The translations under genes were made by a program, and so were the position numbers. Of a stretch of 64,000 nt of DNA, positions 22,066 through 32,673 are shown one piece after another. The notes below the pieces were generated by a model. That model worked only from the letters and a program-made list of their open reading frames with translations, ran no database searches and was not told where the DNA came from. Positions within the stretch are counted from its first letter, which is position 1, and the number at the start of each line of letters is the position of its first letter. The DNA comes from Cordilura impudica (Eukaryota > Arthropoda > Insecta > Diptera > Scathophagidae), in the NCBI GenBank assembly GCA_963682025.1, contig OY821520.1, forward strand, positions 85,670,965 to 85,734,964, given 5' to 3'.

Positions 22066-22379
22066 CTAGCAGATTCCAGCGCTCAAAATTCGAGTGCAAT
22101 TTCTAGACAGCTTTATTTCTCAACTTAGCCAACTCACAAACCAACACTTTATTGGTTTATTATTATTGTGAATGAAGAAACTAACTCATTAGCAAATTTA
22201 ATGTATGTATGTGTTAGTAGCAACTTTAAATGCAATTTACTCAAAATAAAGGAAAAAATTTAAAAATCTGTAGATCTGCAAAAAGAAATACCTTTCAAAT
22301 AATATACGTTTGGTCAATATCGGGATAAAACGGTAGAAAAAAACATCGATCACAAGAATATAGATTTTAATATTATAGA
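22066..22379 (-). mobile_element. Non-autonomous Helitron, family 1
   Basis: Minus strand: 5' TCTATAATATTAAAATC, 3' GCGCTGGAATCTGCTAG, with host A before and T after. 314 bp, no coding capacity. Confidence 0.8.
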
Positions 22380-22448
22380 TTTTTTTAATAATTTTTTGTT
22401 TTGTTGTTTTGTTAAAATTAAATTAAAAAAACTAAACTTTTAATCACT

Positions 22449-22690
22449 ATGTGGAAGGTATGTATATATCAGTATATCAATGCGTTTGTAACTCATCGAT
22501 ATAAATTCCGGAGACCCCGTGAACTATATAAATTCTTGGTCCTTACAAAAGGAGAAATAGCGATGTCCGTCTGTCTATATGTCTGTCTGTCTGTTGCAAA
22601 CATTCTCCTATCCGCAATAGGTCGACTAGGTCATACTACTTAGGTTTTAAATATTCGTCATAATCTAAGGCAGTTTGCTATTGCATTTCG
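22449..22690 (+). mobile_element. DINE-like repeat, second subfamily
   Basis: Contains GCGTTTGTAACTCATCGATA, CCGGAGACCCCGTGAACTAT and a (GTCT/GTCY)n tract at about 22567-22592. Related fragments lie at 45803-46150, 46180-46328 and 33960-34275. Confidence 0.55.
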
Positions 22691-23241
22691 AGTCAGTAAC
22701 CGAGAAATGACGTGTGAAAATGTAAAGATACTCCGATACGTAACAGAACATGCGCATATCGAATGTATAAGCTATGCTTGTTGCTTTTGTTGTTTTTTTT
22801 TTTGATACCTGAACAACAACAAGCCAAAAAAAAATTGTGTATGCATCGCAAATAAACCAAAAAACAAAAATGTACTTGTATATGTGTTTACACTTATATA
22901 TTTAATAAGTGCTTTCAAGCTCGAAAATACCAAAAATTTATCTAATTATGTTATTAATTTTAGACATCACTGTAAAAATCTAGCCATGATAAAGTGAAAT
23001 CAAATGTGTTTAAAACACGCATTTAATACTCTTAATTGGGTTCAAATTGTTATTATATACTGTGCAACAACTCTGTGCGAAAATATAACATTTTTAAATT
23101 TGTAGACGGAATACCGAAATAAAAAACTAAATATACATAATTATAAAAAGTTTCTCCTGCCAATTGTAGGTTTTGGCATTTAAGGTATCGCGGTCATGGC
23201 TTAAAATCGGGGAATAAAAATTTGTCAACAAAAAAACTATA

Positions 23242-23614
23242 TGTATAATATTAATAGGCAAGGCGATTTCTTGCGACCGATGTAAGTTTCACAGTTTTAC
23301 CCTGATTTTGACAAAACATTTATCATTTGAAAGCTTTTTCTTTTTAGCTGCTACCCAGATTTACAGTTTTCATCGTCTGGAATATTTTTTTGGAGTTATC
23401 ATGGTTTAAATTTGCTACTAACACATACATAAAATTATACAATGCTCTGTGTGTGTTTATTAAATTTGTTAACGTGTTTGTGTAAATGCTTCGAGTTTGT
23501 TTTCTTCATTTGAAATGAGTTGAATTGTGAAGCATACCTTTAGGGTCTTTATTAAATGAAAAAATAAAATTTCCAAGAATTTGCACTCGAATTTCGAGTG
23601 CTGGAATCTGCTAG
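23242..23614 (+). mobile_element. Non-autonomous Helitron, family 1
   Basis: Starts near ATAATATTAATAGGCAAGGC and ends GAATTTCGAGTGCTGGAATC then TGCTAG. The 5' TC is mutated; 3' host base T. Confidence 0.75.
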
Positions 23615-23861
23615 TAGAAATAAATGCACAAACTGAACTAATCTTTCAGAAAATAGTTTGCTTTTTATACTTTTGATTTTTACTTTTTCGAGTAGAAATA
23701 TGTTTTTTAATTATTTTTTTTTTTTTTGAACAAATACAAAACTCAACCACTGTCAAAAAATGTGACAATTTTAACAAAAAATCATTTGAAAATTTGTTAA
23801 CATTTATTTATGTCTATGTGCGCTTTTCATATTTGCTCGTCAAAATAAAAATCCAAAACAA

Positions 23862-24625
23862 CCGATAAGAACGATTATACGATACCTATACCACGCGATT
23901 AGAAACCCTACCTCTTAGGTCCAACTAATTAGGTATAGAAAATAAGCACAAACCAAATATAAGTGGCATGTTATTAATTTTTTGCCTTCGGATATGAAAA
24001 AGTTCATATCTGATGGTTAACTTATATGGGCACTAGTTCGGAAAATGGACCGATCCTGGCCATATTTGGTAAGGTTACTTATTTTTGCAAAAATATCTAT
24101 AAACCAAATTTGAGAAAAAACTGTTTAATATTTTTTTTTTATAGATTTAAGTGCAGATTGCGAATCAGCTTCATATAGGGGCAATGATTAAGAGTTGCCC
24201 CATATCATTTGTTTTTGGACTACTAATGAATGGATATAATAACCACACACACACACACAATTTGACTGAGATCAATATGATAATTTGGATGTTATGCCAA
24301 TTTAAGTAGATTTCATAGGGGTCAGTTGTATGGTGACTAGAACTCAACAGGAACCGATTTTCACTTATTTCAATAGCGTTCATGGCCAATAGAAACCTAT
24401 GTACTAAATTTCATCACAATATATTAATATTTGCGACCTGTAGTTTGATCACAAGGTTTACATGAACACACAGATGGCCCAACGGACAGATAGACGGACG
24501 GACGGACATAGCTAAATCGACTCAGGAAATAATACTGAATCGATCGGTTCAGGTCAAATATTTTTGTTAGTTACAAACATCAGAATAAATTCTTTATTCC
24601 CTGACCACATAGTGCTATAAGATAT
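23862..24625 (-). mobile_element. HINE (Helentron-like) copy, diverged
   Basis: Carries the family body (AAAAAGTTCATATC block, GGGGTCAGTTGTATGG, TTTGCGACCTGTAG) and a GGAC-type tract near 24497-24510. Both terminal palindromes are worn. Confidence 0.65.
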
Positions 24626-24713
24626 AAAAACTATTGTTTCTATACGAAAATTACTTTTATTTTGTGACTTCTATGATAAAAGGCATAACTTTTATTAAAT
24701 TTTTTTAAATATA

Positions 24714-25115
24714 TCGCACCTTAAATACAAAACAGTCACAACTCAAAATTTTCAAATTTTCAGTAGAGGCAAAAAACTATATCAAAATGATTGTATTATT
24801 TAAGAATATGTAGTTTCATTATGAAAAATGTCCATTTTGAGGAAAGTTTTGCTATACTTTTTTTTCAATTTATATTGTGTTTGTGGAAATAAAATACAAT
24901 TTTGAGTTATGACTCTCTGACTGAAATTTTTTCATTTGACTAGTGATATTATCTCAAGTTGTGCCCCAGATATAACAGTATTTTTCCTGTTTAAGAAGAC
25001 AGTTATGAGAAATAAATTTTTGCAGTAGATAGAAATGTGTACTGTGAATTAATTTATGGAAAAAAGTCAATTTTGGAAAATTTTGAGCTGTGACTTTTTT
25101 GTATGTAAGGTGCGG
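24714..25115. mobile_element. MITE with TA target duplication (Tc1/mariner-type), intact copy
   Basis: Starts TCGCACCTTAAATACAAAAC and ends with the inverted counterpart ending AAGGTGCGG. TA lies directly outside each end (24712-24713 and 25116-25117). The inverted repeats extend about 40 bp (GTCACAACTCAAAATTTTC). Non-coding, 402 bp. A second copy at 34332-35295 carries an insertion. Confidence 0.75.
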
Positions 25116-25257
25116 TATGAAGAAATAAAAATGTTTCTTTAATTTGTTGATCAAACTTCTAACATTTTATAACTCTTCGTATAATAAAATAAGCATTTAT
25201 TTAAAAAGATTTTTTTTTTTAAATAAATAATTTGCTGTTACATTTAACTCAACTTAC

Positions 25258-25644
25258 CCATTGTTTATAACAATCAAATACAAGTTCTGCTGAATCACTT
25301 TGATGACATTTGTCCACTGAAGCACAGGAGGCTTCAGCTCTATTAGCCAAGTCGTTACGTTGATCTAGAGTAGCCTCTTCGGCACTATTACGGCCAGTAA
25401 CGGAAGCATCCAAGCAATCCTTGTAGCTGGTTTCATACTGTAGAGCAATCGTATTAATCAACGGTATATAGTAGTTGAAACATTCCAAAGAACGTGTAGG
25501 ATTTTGTTGAAACACATCATTGGAACGTGACATAAAATTCAGTAGGCCCATATCGGTATTATGCTGCAATAAACCATTATTACTGGAAGTAACGGCCAAT
25601 ACTAAACAGGATACGACAACAATTACACTTTGTATAAAATTCAT
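25258..25644 (-). CDS. Gene B exon 1: signal peptide and Cys domain (DUF725-like)
   Basis: 129 codons starting at the ATG at 25642-25644. A signal peptide (MNFIQSVIVVVSCLVLAVTS) is followed by GLLNFMSRSN, NPTRSLECFNYYIPLIN, YKDC, EEATLDQRNDLANRAEASC, DKC and FDCYKQW. All five exon 1 cysteines of the paralogues are kept. The donor TGG|GTAAGT lies at 25258/25257, phase 0, the same position as in A and C. It joins to 17443 across a 7.8 kb intron. The start fits 5' UTR sequence downstream of the TATA/initiator pair at 25775-25811. Secreted; function unknown. Confidence 0.85.
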
Positions 25645-25774
25645 TTTTTATTTAATTTTTTTTTTTAACTTTTTTCCTATTAAAAATCGATTAAATCAAT
25701 TTTGTTAATTCAATTTAAAATTATAATTTCGTAACCAAACTTTTTATTTGTTTCGTAGTCGAATTTCTCGAAAG

Positions 25775-25811
25775 AACTGTTTGAAATTATTAAATAGTAA
25801 AAGTTTTTATA
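25775..25811 (-). promoter_or_regulatory. Core promoter of gene B (TATA box plus initiator)
   Basis: On the minus strand GGGTATAAAAACTTTTACTA (TATA box 25804-25811) is followed 32-33 bp later by ACAGTTCTTTCG (25775-25780). Gene C has almost the same string at both places. Confidence 0.65.
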
Positions 25812-25819
25812 CCCAGTTA

Positions 25820-26098
25820 CTAGTAAAAATTCTTAGAAAAAAAAGAAATCTTTATTAGCCTCATAAAAACTAATTTCGTATTATTCTTTGGTAAGATATG
25901 AAAAACGTAACTTGTTTTTCGAACTCAGAAATTGATAAGTAAAAATAATGTTATAAATTTATATCAGATGTTAGTTTGTAATTTTACACTTAACATAAGA
26001 AATAATGAAATATCTACTTTGCATTTTGTTGTTGCGCGAATAAATATTGAAGAATTGCTGAAGTTCCTGAAACTTCTATCAATTTAAAACAGCCATAA
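25820..26098. other. Intergenic AT-rich DNA upstream of gene B
   Basis: No feature recognised beyond the promoter of gene B. Confidence 0.4.
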
Positions 26099-26828
26099 TT
26101 TTTACCACTCTGTGGTTAAGGTGGTTATGCTGATGTTTGTAACTACCAAAAATATCTGAACTAGAGCCAACATTTATTATAACGATCAACTCAGAATCAA
26201 TATCTGAGTCGATTTAGCCATGCCCGGCCGTCCGTGTGTTCGTCTATCTATGTGTCCATGGTAACCTTGTAATAAAACTACAGGTCGCTATTATAAATTT
26301 ATTTTGATGAAAACTGGTATGTAAGTTATTGAAATTGGTGAAAATTGGTTCATGTTCAGACTTAGCCACCATACAAATAAAACCTATGAGATGAACTTAA
26401 ATTTGCGAAAATGTCCAGATTATCACATAGATATCGGTCAATTTTTTTTATGTATGTTTATTTCATCCATTAATCAAAAAGTACAAAAATAAACCATTTT
26501 AGATATAGCCTCCATATAAAGCTGTTTCCCGATATTCAATTAAGTCTATAAAAAAAAAAAATATTGCACAAATATTTCTGAAATTTGGTTTATTTATTTA
26601 TGTATATGTGGGAAATAATTAACTTCAAACATGATCATGATCGGTCCAATTTTCGACGTAGTTGCCATATACAAATATCATCTAATATGAACTTTTTCAT
26701 ATCGGTAGGCAAAAAAATCATAACAATACCCCTTTGGTTTATGTTGTTTCCTATATCCAATTATTTGGACCTAGACCTTTTCAATAAACTTTTAAGTTGG
26801 TCTAAACAGACTTTAATTTTCTAAGTTG
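26099..26828 (+). mobile_element. HINE (Helentron-like) copy, diverged
   Basis: 5' ACCACTCTGTGGT palindrome, GTCCGTGTGTTCGTC tract near 26230, GAACTTTTTCATATC block, and 3' end TTTTCTAAGTTG followed by T. Confidence 0.7.
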
Positions 26829-27215
26829 TTTATATTAACCTTAAATTCAGAAAGACATACATTTATTTATAAGAAATTTCAGGGATGACTAATTTGACCG
26901 ACTCAAGGACTTTCGCTATGGTTAAAATCGACCCATGTTAAAAATGTATTGTTTTTATGTATTTCTCCCAAACTTGGTCTTTGAATGTTCATGGAACATT
27001 TCAGAGATCGCACTAAAACTACATGGCAACCTATTTAGATGCTTTCAGCGATACAGAATTATGACAAAAAAAAAGTTTGTGATAAATTCTTTAAGAAACT
27101 AAACAGAAACCATTTGAAGCTTAAAAAAAATTTAAGTATGCAAAAGCTGGTTGTATAGAGACCACAGATATTTTCTATATATATATATACTTAAGAATAT
27201 CTATATATACAAAAG
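26829..27215. other. Unassigned DNA
   Basis: Contains a short (TA)n run near 27175-27190. Nothing else recognised. Confidence 0.3.
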
Positions 27216-27436
27216 TGTTCCGTGAACGATCATCATCGCCCAGCCCAAATCCTTCGACCCAGAAACTTGAAATTTGGACCGTAGGTTCCCCTCTCGCCGT
27301 ACAGATTTTTAAATAATAGTACATTAAAAGCGGACAAAAAGGGGAAAATGGTAACGAATGAGCCTGGGAATATCAAATTTGGTGTGTAGACTCCATCCGA
27401 GAAACAAACATGGGCTCATTTTCATCTTCTTAACAT

Positions 27437-28166
27437 ATAACCGCGTATGCCATAAAATCAAAATGTTCAGGGGAGCCAAAAACGGTTATATTTGAAATTA
27501 TGGGCTCGCTATAAAGTTTTTAGAGCTTTTTATTTAACAGTCCTATAGATATGGGTAATAAATATTTTATATAAAATTTTGAGTCCAAAATCTTCAGAGG
27601 AAATTATCCTAGAGAAGGACGAAAAAACAATATGTAAATAACACTTAAAGTGTGTGCAGATAAAACAACTTATGTCGACAAACGTCGTTTTATTTGAAAA
27701 AGAAACCGAGCAATGCAACCACCCATGTAGACATAAGTTGTTGTTGCTTGAAAAATGGATTTTTTTGTTCGTCAACAAAAAGTTAACGGGACTTAGGATG
27801 AGAATATAACAACGTATCAAGAATAATAGTGACAAAAAATAACAGAAATAAACACACTAGTTTTTACAAGTGGTTATAAACTGAAAACTGATCCAAAATT
27901 ATTTTGCATTTTTTTCATTAATAAAAACGTATGTCGCTATGTGCCGTTTTCTGAGAAAATAATTTGTCAGTGATCAAACGTAGGTTGACATACGTCGTTA
28001 GTGCTGCAAATTAATTTAATACACATTTAAGTTACGGCGTTATTTGAAGAAAAAATTCAGAAATGGTCAATATTTAAAAAAAAAATTAAACACATGTAAA
28101 GAGCGTTAAAAATTAATATATTTGTCATCGTTAACTCAAAACTGACAAAAATGGACATACGCGGTT
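27437..28166. mobile_element. Element with ATAACCGCGTATG inverted ends
   Basis: Left end ATAACCGCGTATGCCATAAA and right end, read inward, ATAACCGCGTATGTCCAT. The interior has several copies of ACATACGTCGTT and its reverse complement but no convincing coding frame. The flanks are units of the surrounding array, so this is an insertion. The target duplication is unclear. Confidence 0.55.
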
Positions 28167-28849
28167 ATTCCAGAAAACCACAGATATATGAATTTTGGTA
28201 TACAGATACCACAGAACACGTGGGCATCAGACCAGAATGAATTTATTGCTAATTCTAACGCATAGGGGAGGAAAAACGGCCAAAAAAGGGGAGATATTGT
28301 AATTTGTAATTTTGTAAATTATTTATTTATTTTGCATCCCTGTAAAACAAGAAAATATTTCTTATAATTAGAGCACAGGTTTAATTTTCATCGATACAAT
28401 TTGCAGAAATAAGTTATAAGTTTATAATTAACTAGATGTAACGCGGTGTGCTTCGCTACACCCCCTGCCCCCCCCACGAATCGTTATGAGAGGGCTCACG
28501 CAAAATCCCAAGGCTCTCACTAATACAGTAATTCAGATATATCACATTTAATATTAAGTTTGTGTAGAGGTGCCACGCGCATTTGTCAAATCCCGCCCAT
28601 TTTTTTTGTCTGACTACTCACGTTAACAATAGATGACCTGGGACAAATTTGATATTTAAAATTTACTTTGTATGGGAGGTGCCCATATTTAAATAGATTA
28701 CAGCCTGTAGCACTCCCATATCCGCTGTAAGACCCCGTGAAAATTTCAGGAAGTTCAGATGAGCAGTTACGGAGATTACCTCCTACAAACAAACAAACAA
28801 ACAAACAAACACATATGACCTCTTTATTATGCTAGTATAGATTCTAAGT

Positions 28850-28990
28850 ATAGATTTTTTTATTCGAATACTTGCTGATATACAATGTTTTTTGGTTTTT
28901 TCATTCCGTACAACAATTATCAGGTTTTTCGGCGTTCCTACCCTGGAGCAAGGTACATGTAGCTGCCCATGCGAAGAAGATTGATTATCA
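28850..28990 (-). pseudogene. Helitron helicase C-terminal remnant
   Basis: Minus-strand translation gives SSHGQLHVPCSRVGTPKNLI followed by VRNEKTKKHC. This matches the last conserved block of Pif1-type helicases of Helitrons (HGQLYVALSRV then P-x-NL). Only this tail survives. Its presence links the CTAG-ended repeats to an autonomous Helitron. Confidence 0.65.
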
Positions 28991-29234
28991 AAATTAGATC
29001 TGGCAACACTTAACTATTGTCCTTGAACTTGGAATATCATTTGGCAATTTTTCTTTTTAGCGATTTTTCATTTTGCCCATTTTTGATTTTGAAGAATTTT
29101 TTGGGCGTTTTTTATTTTTCGCAATTTTCGGTTTCGGCGAATTTTTGATTTTGGCGATATATTTTCCACGACAAATCGCATTGATAACTAATGAACTTGT
29201 CAAAAGACTGTCGCTTTCGTAGTACTTCATATTA

Positions 29235-30090
29235 TTTTTATAGGAGGTGCCATGCTCACTAATCCCATCCTGCCCAATTTTGTTGGACTACTCACATTAA
29301 TATCTGATGGACTCGTGCAAAATGTCGAGTCTTTCCCTTTTATAGAACACCAGTTATATGATATTAGTTATCTACTTTACATGGGCGGTACTACGCCCAC
29401 TGCTACGATCACGCCCATTTTTATGTTCAACTAATCACAAAAAGAACCTATGGGCTCATGCAAAGCCACAAAGCCCTCTCTTTTAGAGTACTCCACATAT
29501 ATGACATTAAATAATTACTTTGCATGGGGAGTGCCACGCCAATTTTTTGTCCGACTACTCATACTAAGATCTGTTGGTGTCGTGCAAAGTGCTAAAGCTT
29601 CCCTTTTTAGTACACCAGTTACACCAGTTATATGATATCACATATTTACTTTGTACGGGCGGTGCCATGCCCACTGCTCCGATCACGCCCATTTTTTGTC
29701 TAACTAATCACATGAATAACTTATGAGCTCACATAAAGTCCCAAGACTCTCACTATAACAGTACTCCAGATATATGGCATTTTATATTTAATTTGTGTGG
29801 CAGGTGCCATGCCTCTTGGTCCGATACTGCCCATTTTTTGTCCGACTACTCACATTAATAATAGGTGACACCGGACAAATTTGAAAAGCTCTCTCTATCA
29901 CAGTACTCGAGATATATAATATTGAGTTATTACTTGTATAAGAAGTACCACTCCCACTTGTCCGATCCCGCCCATTTTCGGCATAGCTACTAATATTAAC
30001 AATAGGTGACCTCACACAAACTTGTAAAGCTCTCCCTATCATAATACTCAATATATATAAATGATATTAAAACTTTACTTTGTGTGGGAC
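29235..30090 (-). repeat. Tandem array of six ~142-bp modules inside the Helitron
   Basis: Module starts lie near 29240, 29385, 29527, 29657, 29800, 29941 and a partial one at 30088. Each carries GGTGCCACGCCCACT, CGCCCATTTTTTGTCCGACTA, CTCACATTAA, a short AGCTCTCCC run and CAGTACTCCAGATATATGA. The open frames at 29252-29635 (plus) and 29788-30051 (minus) are by-products of these modules. Confidence 0.75.
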
Positions 30091-30339
30091 GTGCCACGTC
30101 CACTAAAAATATTTAAAAAATTATAGCCTATAGGACTTCCCATATCCGCAGTAAGACTCTGTGAAAATTTCAGGAATATCAGATGGGTAGTTGCGGAGAT
30201 TACCTCCTACAAACAAACAAACAAACAAACACGCATTACCTCTTTATAATATTAGTATAGATAAATAATTATAATAAAAAAAAATATAAAAAAATATATA
30301 AAAAAAATAAAAATGTATGTATATAAAGAAAAAAAAATT

Positions 30340-30576
30340 CTAATAAAAATATAAAAACATAGAAAATAAAAAAGATACAAAAAGTAAAGAAAACAAGAGT
30401 ACACAAAAACTTAAAATTGCAAATTGTAACTTATAAAAGAGGTAATTAGGTAATTTTGTATAAACAGTTTTATGCAAAAAAATCAGAACTCTGATTTTTA
30501 ACAATTTATCAAAAGAGACACCAGAAAGTCTCGCCGAGAAAGAACTTATGTGGGAGAATCTCCTTAAACCATACAC
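30340..30576 (-). pseudogene. LINE ORF2 C-terminal fragment
   Basis: Encodes YGLRRFSHISSFSARLSGVS and FDKLLKIRVLIFLHKTVYTK, about 50% like residues at 4928-5359. Ends in low-complexity sequence. Confidence 0.7.
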
Positions 30577-31328
30577 ATAGCGAATAATGTTGTTATATGT
30601 ATGCTACATTTAAACGACCTTTACTAGATGAGTCACAGTTAGCAAAAAGTTCACAGCCATAGAGTATTCCAGGTATAATATATGTTTTAGCTAAAACAAT
30701 CCTTATTTTTAAAGGCGTGAAAGATTGAGTTGACCAAAGAGGTCTCAGTTTTACATACGTACACCTGGTATCTTGTAAATAAACAAATCTAAGAATATGA
30801 AATATAGTATGTGGATTCCAGTAGAGATATAAACATTAGATGAGATGAAATCTTTAGAAAATTCGGATGTAAAGGGGGTAAAAACGGTCAAAAAAATCTA
30901 TATATGACTCCATACAGACTCCACCGAATACGTGGGCATCAGTCAAGGATGAATTTAGCGGTAAATCTAACGTCTAGAGGAGGAAAAACGGCCAAAGAGA
31001 GGAAAAATTGTACGTTTGGTATCTTCTAAACAAGAATATAAAATATAATTTGTGGATTCCACTCAAGATAGAAGCATCAAATGAGACGAAATCTTTTGGA
31101 AATTCGGATGTTAAGGGGGGTAAAAACGGGCCGTAAGTGTAAGAGTGTACCTTTTTGCATCTTCTTTATAAAGTAATTTAGGAATATGAAATTTGATATG
31201 CAGATTCCACCAGAGACACAAACATCGGAGAAGAATAAAATTTGTTTTAATTCGAGCCTTTAGTGGGTAAAAACGGCCAAAAATGGGAAAACTGATACGT
31301 TTCAACTGCTAAATTTTCCTTTAAAAAT

Positions 31329-31722
31329 GATAGTCGGTCTAGACCGATAACCTATACCATGTGTTTAGAGAATTGGTCCTAGGTCCAAGTAATGGGGTTT
31401 AGAAAAACCAAATCTACGTCGCAAATTGGACCTATCCTTACCATATGTGGTAAAGTCACTTATATTTTGCAACAACATATACAACCCAATTTTGAAAAAA
31501 ATTTGTGCAATATTTTTGCTTTTGATAGGTTTAAATGAATTGTCCTAGATGGTTTATTTTTGGTCTACGGATTAATGGATGTAATAAACACACACAAACC
31601 CAATTCTACTGAGATTTATTTGATAGTTTGGATCTTATGGCATGTTAAGTCGATATCATAGAGGTCATTTGAATGGGGACTAGGTCTGAACATGAACCCA
31701 TTTTCAACAATTTCAGTATCGT
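31329..31722 (-). mobile_element. HINE 3'-half fragment
   Basis: Begins at TAGTCGGTCTAGACCGATAA and covers the 3' half of the family up to about CCCATTTTCAACAATTTCAG. The microsatellite and 5' end are missing. Confidence 0.7.
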
Positions 31723-32111
31723 GTGTCCTGTGGCTTGAGTTACTTCCTTTCCAAACTAAGCCATCGAAATTACAAATAATATTATTCTTGAATAACTTTC
31801 GAACCTATTATGAATAAAAAAGTGGTACTTAAATAGAGTAGGTGGCAATACATCGGAAATTTTTACAAAATTCAATAGATAGATAATAGATAAACGAAAA
31901 AGAAATATTTTTTTAGCGATGCCAAAACAGTGGAAACTTTTAAATTTCTTTACCAGAGTTGACTAAAATTATAAAAATAGAAGAACGAGTGAAAGAAAAT
32001 TTTAAAAATCTTATCCGTTATTTAAATTTGTATAGATTCTGATCTTTTCTTTTAATTATTACAAAATAATGGCAAGAATAAAGTTTTATGAAGAATTAAA
32101 ACCCCGAGTAA
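31723..32111. other. AT-rich DNA
   Basis: No recognised feature. Confidence 0.35.
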
Positions 32112-32113
32112 TA

Positions 32114-32671
32114 AAGGGTGATTTTTTAGCTATTATCTTTTTGGCAACAGTTGTTTAAACAGCTCACGCACGTTTCGTGTTTTGTTTCATTGTCAAACAT
32201 CTTCAGTTTGGTCTATAATTCAACAAGACGGTGGCACATGCCACACAACACGCGCAACAATGGACTTATTGAGAGGCGAGTTCGGTGAACATTTTATTTC
32301 ACCTTCGGGACCGGTCAATTGGCCGCCTAGATCGTGCGATTTAACGCCTTTAGACTATTTTTTGTAGGGCCTTGTTAAAGCTCATGTCTATACAGACAAT
32401 CCCGCTTCAATTGACGCATTGGAAGACAACATTGAAGCATTTATTCGTGAGATACCGGCCGAAATGTTGGAAAGAGTATGCCAAAATTGGACTAAGCGGA
32501 TGGACCATTTGAGGCGCAGTCACGGTCAACATTTGCATGAAATAATCTTCAAACATTAAATTATATGGACCGTACTATCGATTCAAATAAAGATTTCATG
32601 CATTTTTCTGAATTTTATGTGTTTTTTTTTTTTTTGGAAAACTTTCCTATAGCTCTTAAAAAATCACCCTT
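32114..32671 (+). mobile_element. Mariner/Tc1-type transposon, internal deletion derivative
   Basis: Ends are AAGGGTGATTTTTTAGCTAT and the inverted ATAGCTCTTAAAAAATCACC then CTT, with TA duplicated outside (32112-32113 and 32672-32673). It keeps only the 3' part of the transposase. 558 bp versus about 1.3 kb for a full element. Confidence 0.85.
32182..32559 (+). pseudogene. Mariner-like transposase, C-terminal half
   Basis: One frame reads QQDGGTCHTTRATMDLL, VNWPPRSCDLTPLDYFL, then a TAG at 32365-32367 where Trp is usual, then VKAHVYTDNPASIDALEDNI, AEMLERVCQNW and LHEIIFKH before TAA at 32557-32559. This is the C-terminal catalytic region of IS630/Tc1/mariner transposases, including the last acidic residue (SCDLTPLDY). 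The DNA-binding domain and the first catalytic Asp are deleted. Confidence 0.85.
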
Positions 32672-32673
32672 TA

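Larger units (their letters stand above)
17444..25257 (-). other. Intron of gene B (7.8 kb, repeat-filled)
   Basis: Bounded by GTAAGT at the exon 1 side (25252-25257) and TTTCAG at the exon 2 side. It holds a direct-repeat copy, a heptamer array, two MITEs, a LINE remnant, two Helitrons and two Helentron-like repeats. Splicing of 25258 to 17443 keeps the frame and restores the domain order seen in genes A and C, which is the reason for joining exons this far apart. Confidence 0.75.
28432..30261 (-). mobile_element. Helitron, family 2 (1.83 kb) with an internal second 5' end
   Basis: Minus strand: 5' TCTATACTAATATTATAAAG (from 30261) and 3' GTGTAGCGAAGCACACCGCG, then TTACATCTAG (ending at 28432). 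GGTGT/ACACC makes a short stem 11-13 nt before CTAG. Host bases are A before TC and T after CTAG. A second 5'-type end (TCTATACTAGCATAATAAAG) lies inside at about 28846. Between the two 5' ends are a helicase remnant (28850-28990) and an array of ~142-bp modules (29235-30090). Confidence 0.8.
28298..30762 (-). mobile_element. 5'-truncated LINE fragment, split by a Helitron
   Basis: The parts 28298-28431 and 30262-30762 match, in order, the 3' UTR and C-terminal region of the LINE at 4807-7694 (for example CTTATAATTAGAGCACAGG, and YGLRRFSHISSFSARLSGVS on the minus strand). The middle is a Helitron inserted at an A/T dinucleotide in the 3' UTR. Confidence 0.75.
27220..31328 (+). repeat. Array of ~110-150 bp degenerate units, interrupted by insertions
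   Basis: Units share GAATATGAAATTTGGTATG, GATTCCACC, GTGGGCATCA or ACATCAGA, and GGTAAAAACGGCCAAAAA. Recognisable units lie at about 27230-27436, 28167-28297 and 30785-31328. A TIR element (27437-28166) and a LINE fragment with a nested Helitron (28298-30762) split the array. The minus frame at 31111-31305 is a by-product. The unit probably belongs to the body of a larger, unrecognised element. Confidence 0.6.

Noticed and set aside
29252..30051. Several open frames of 60-90 codons
   Set aside because: They recur with the 142-bp modules of a Helitron and share no conserved reading frame.
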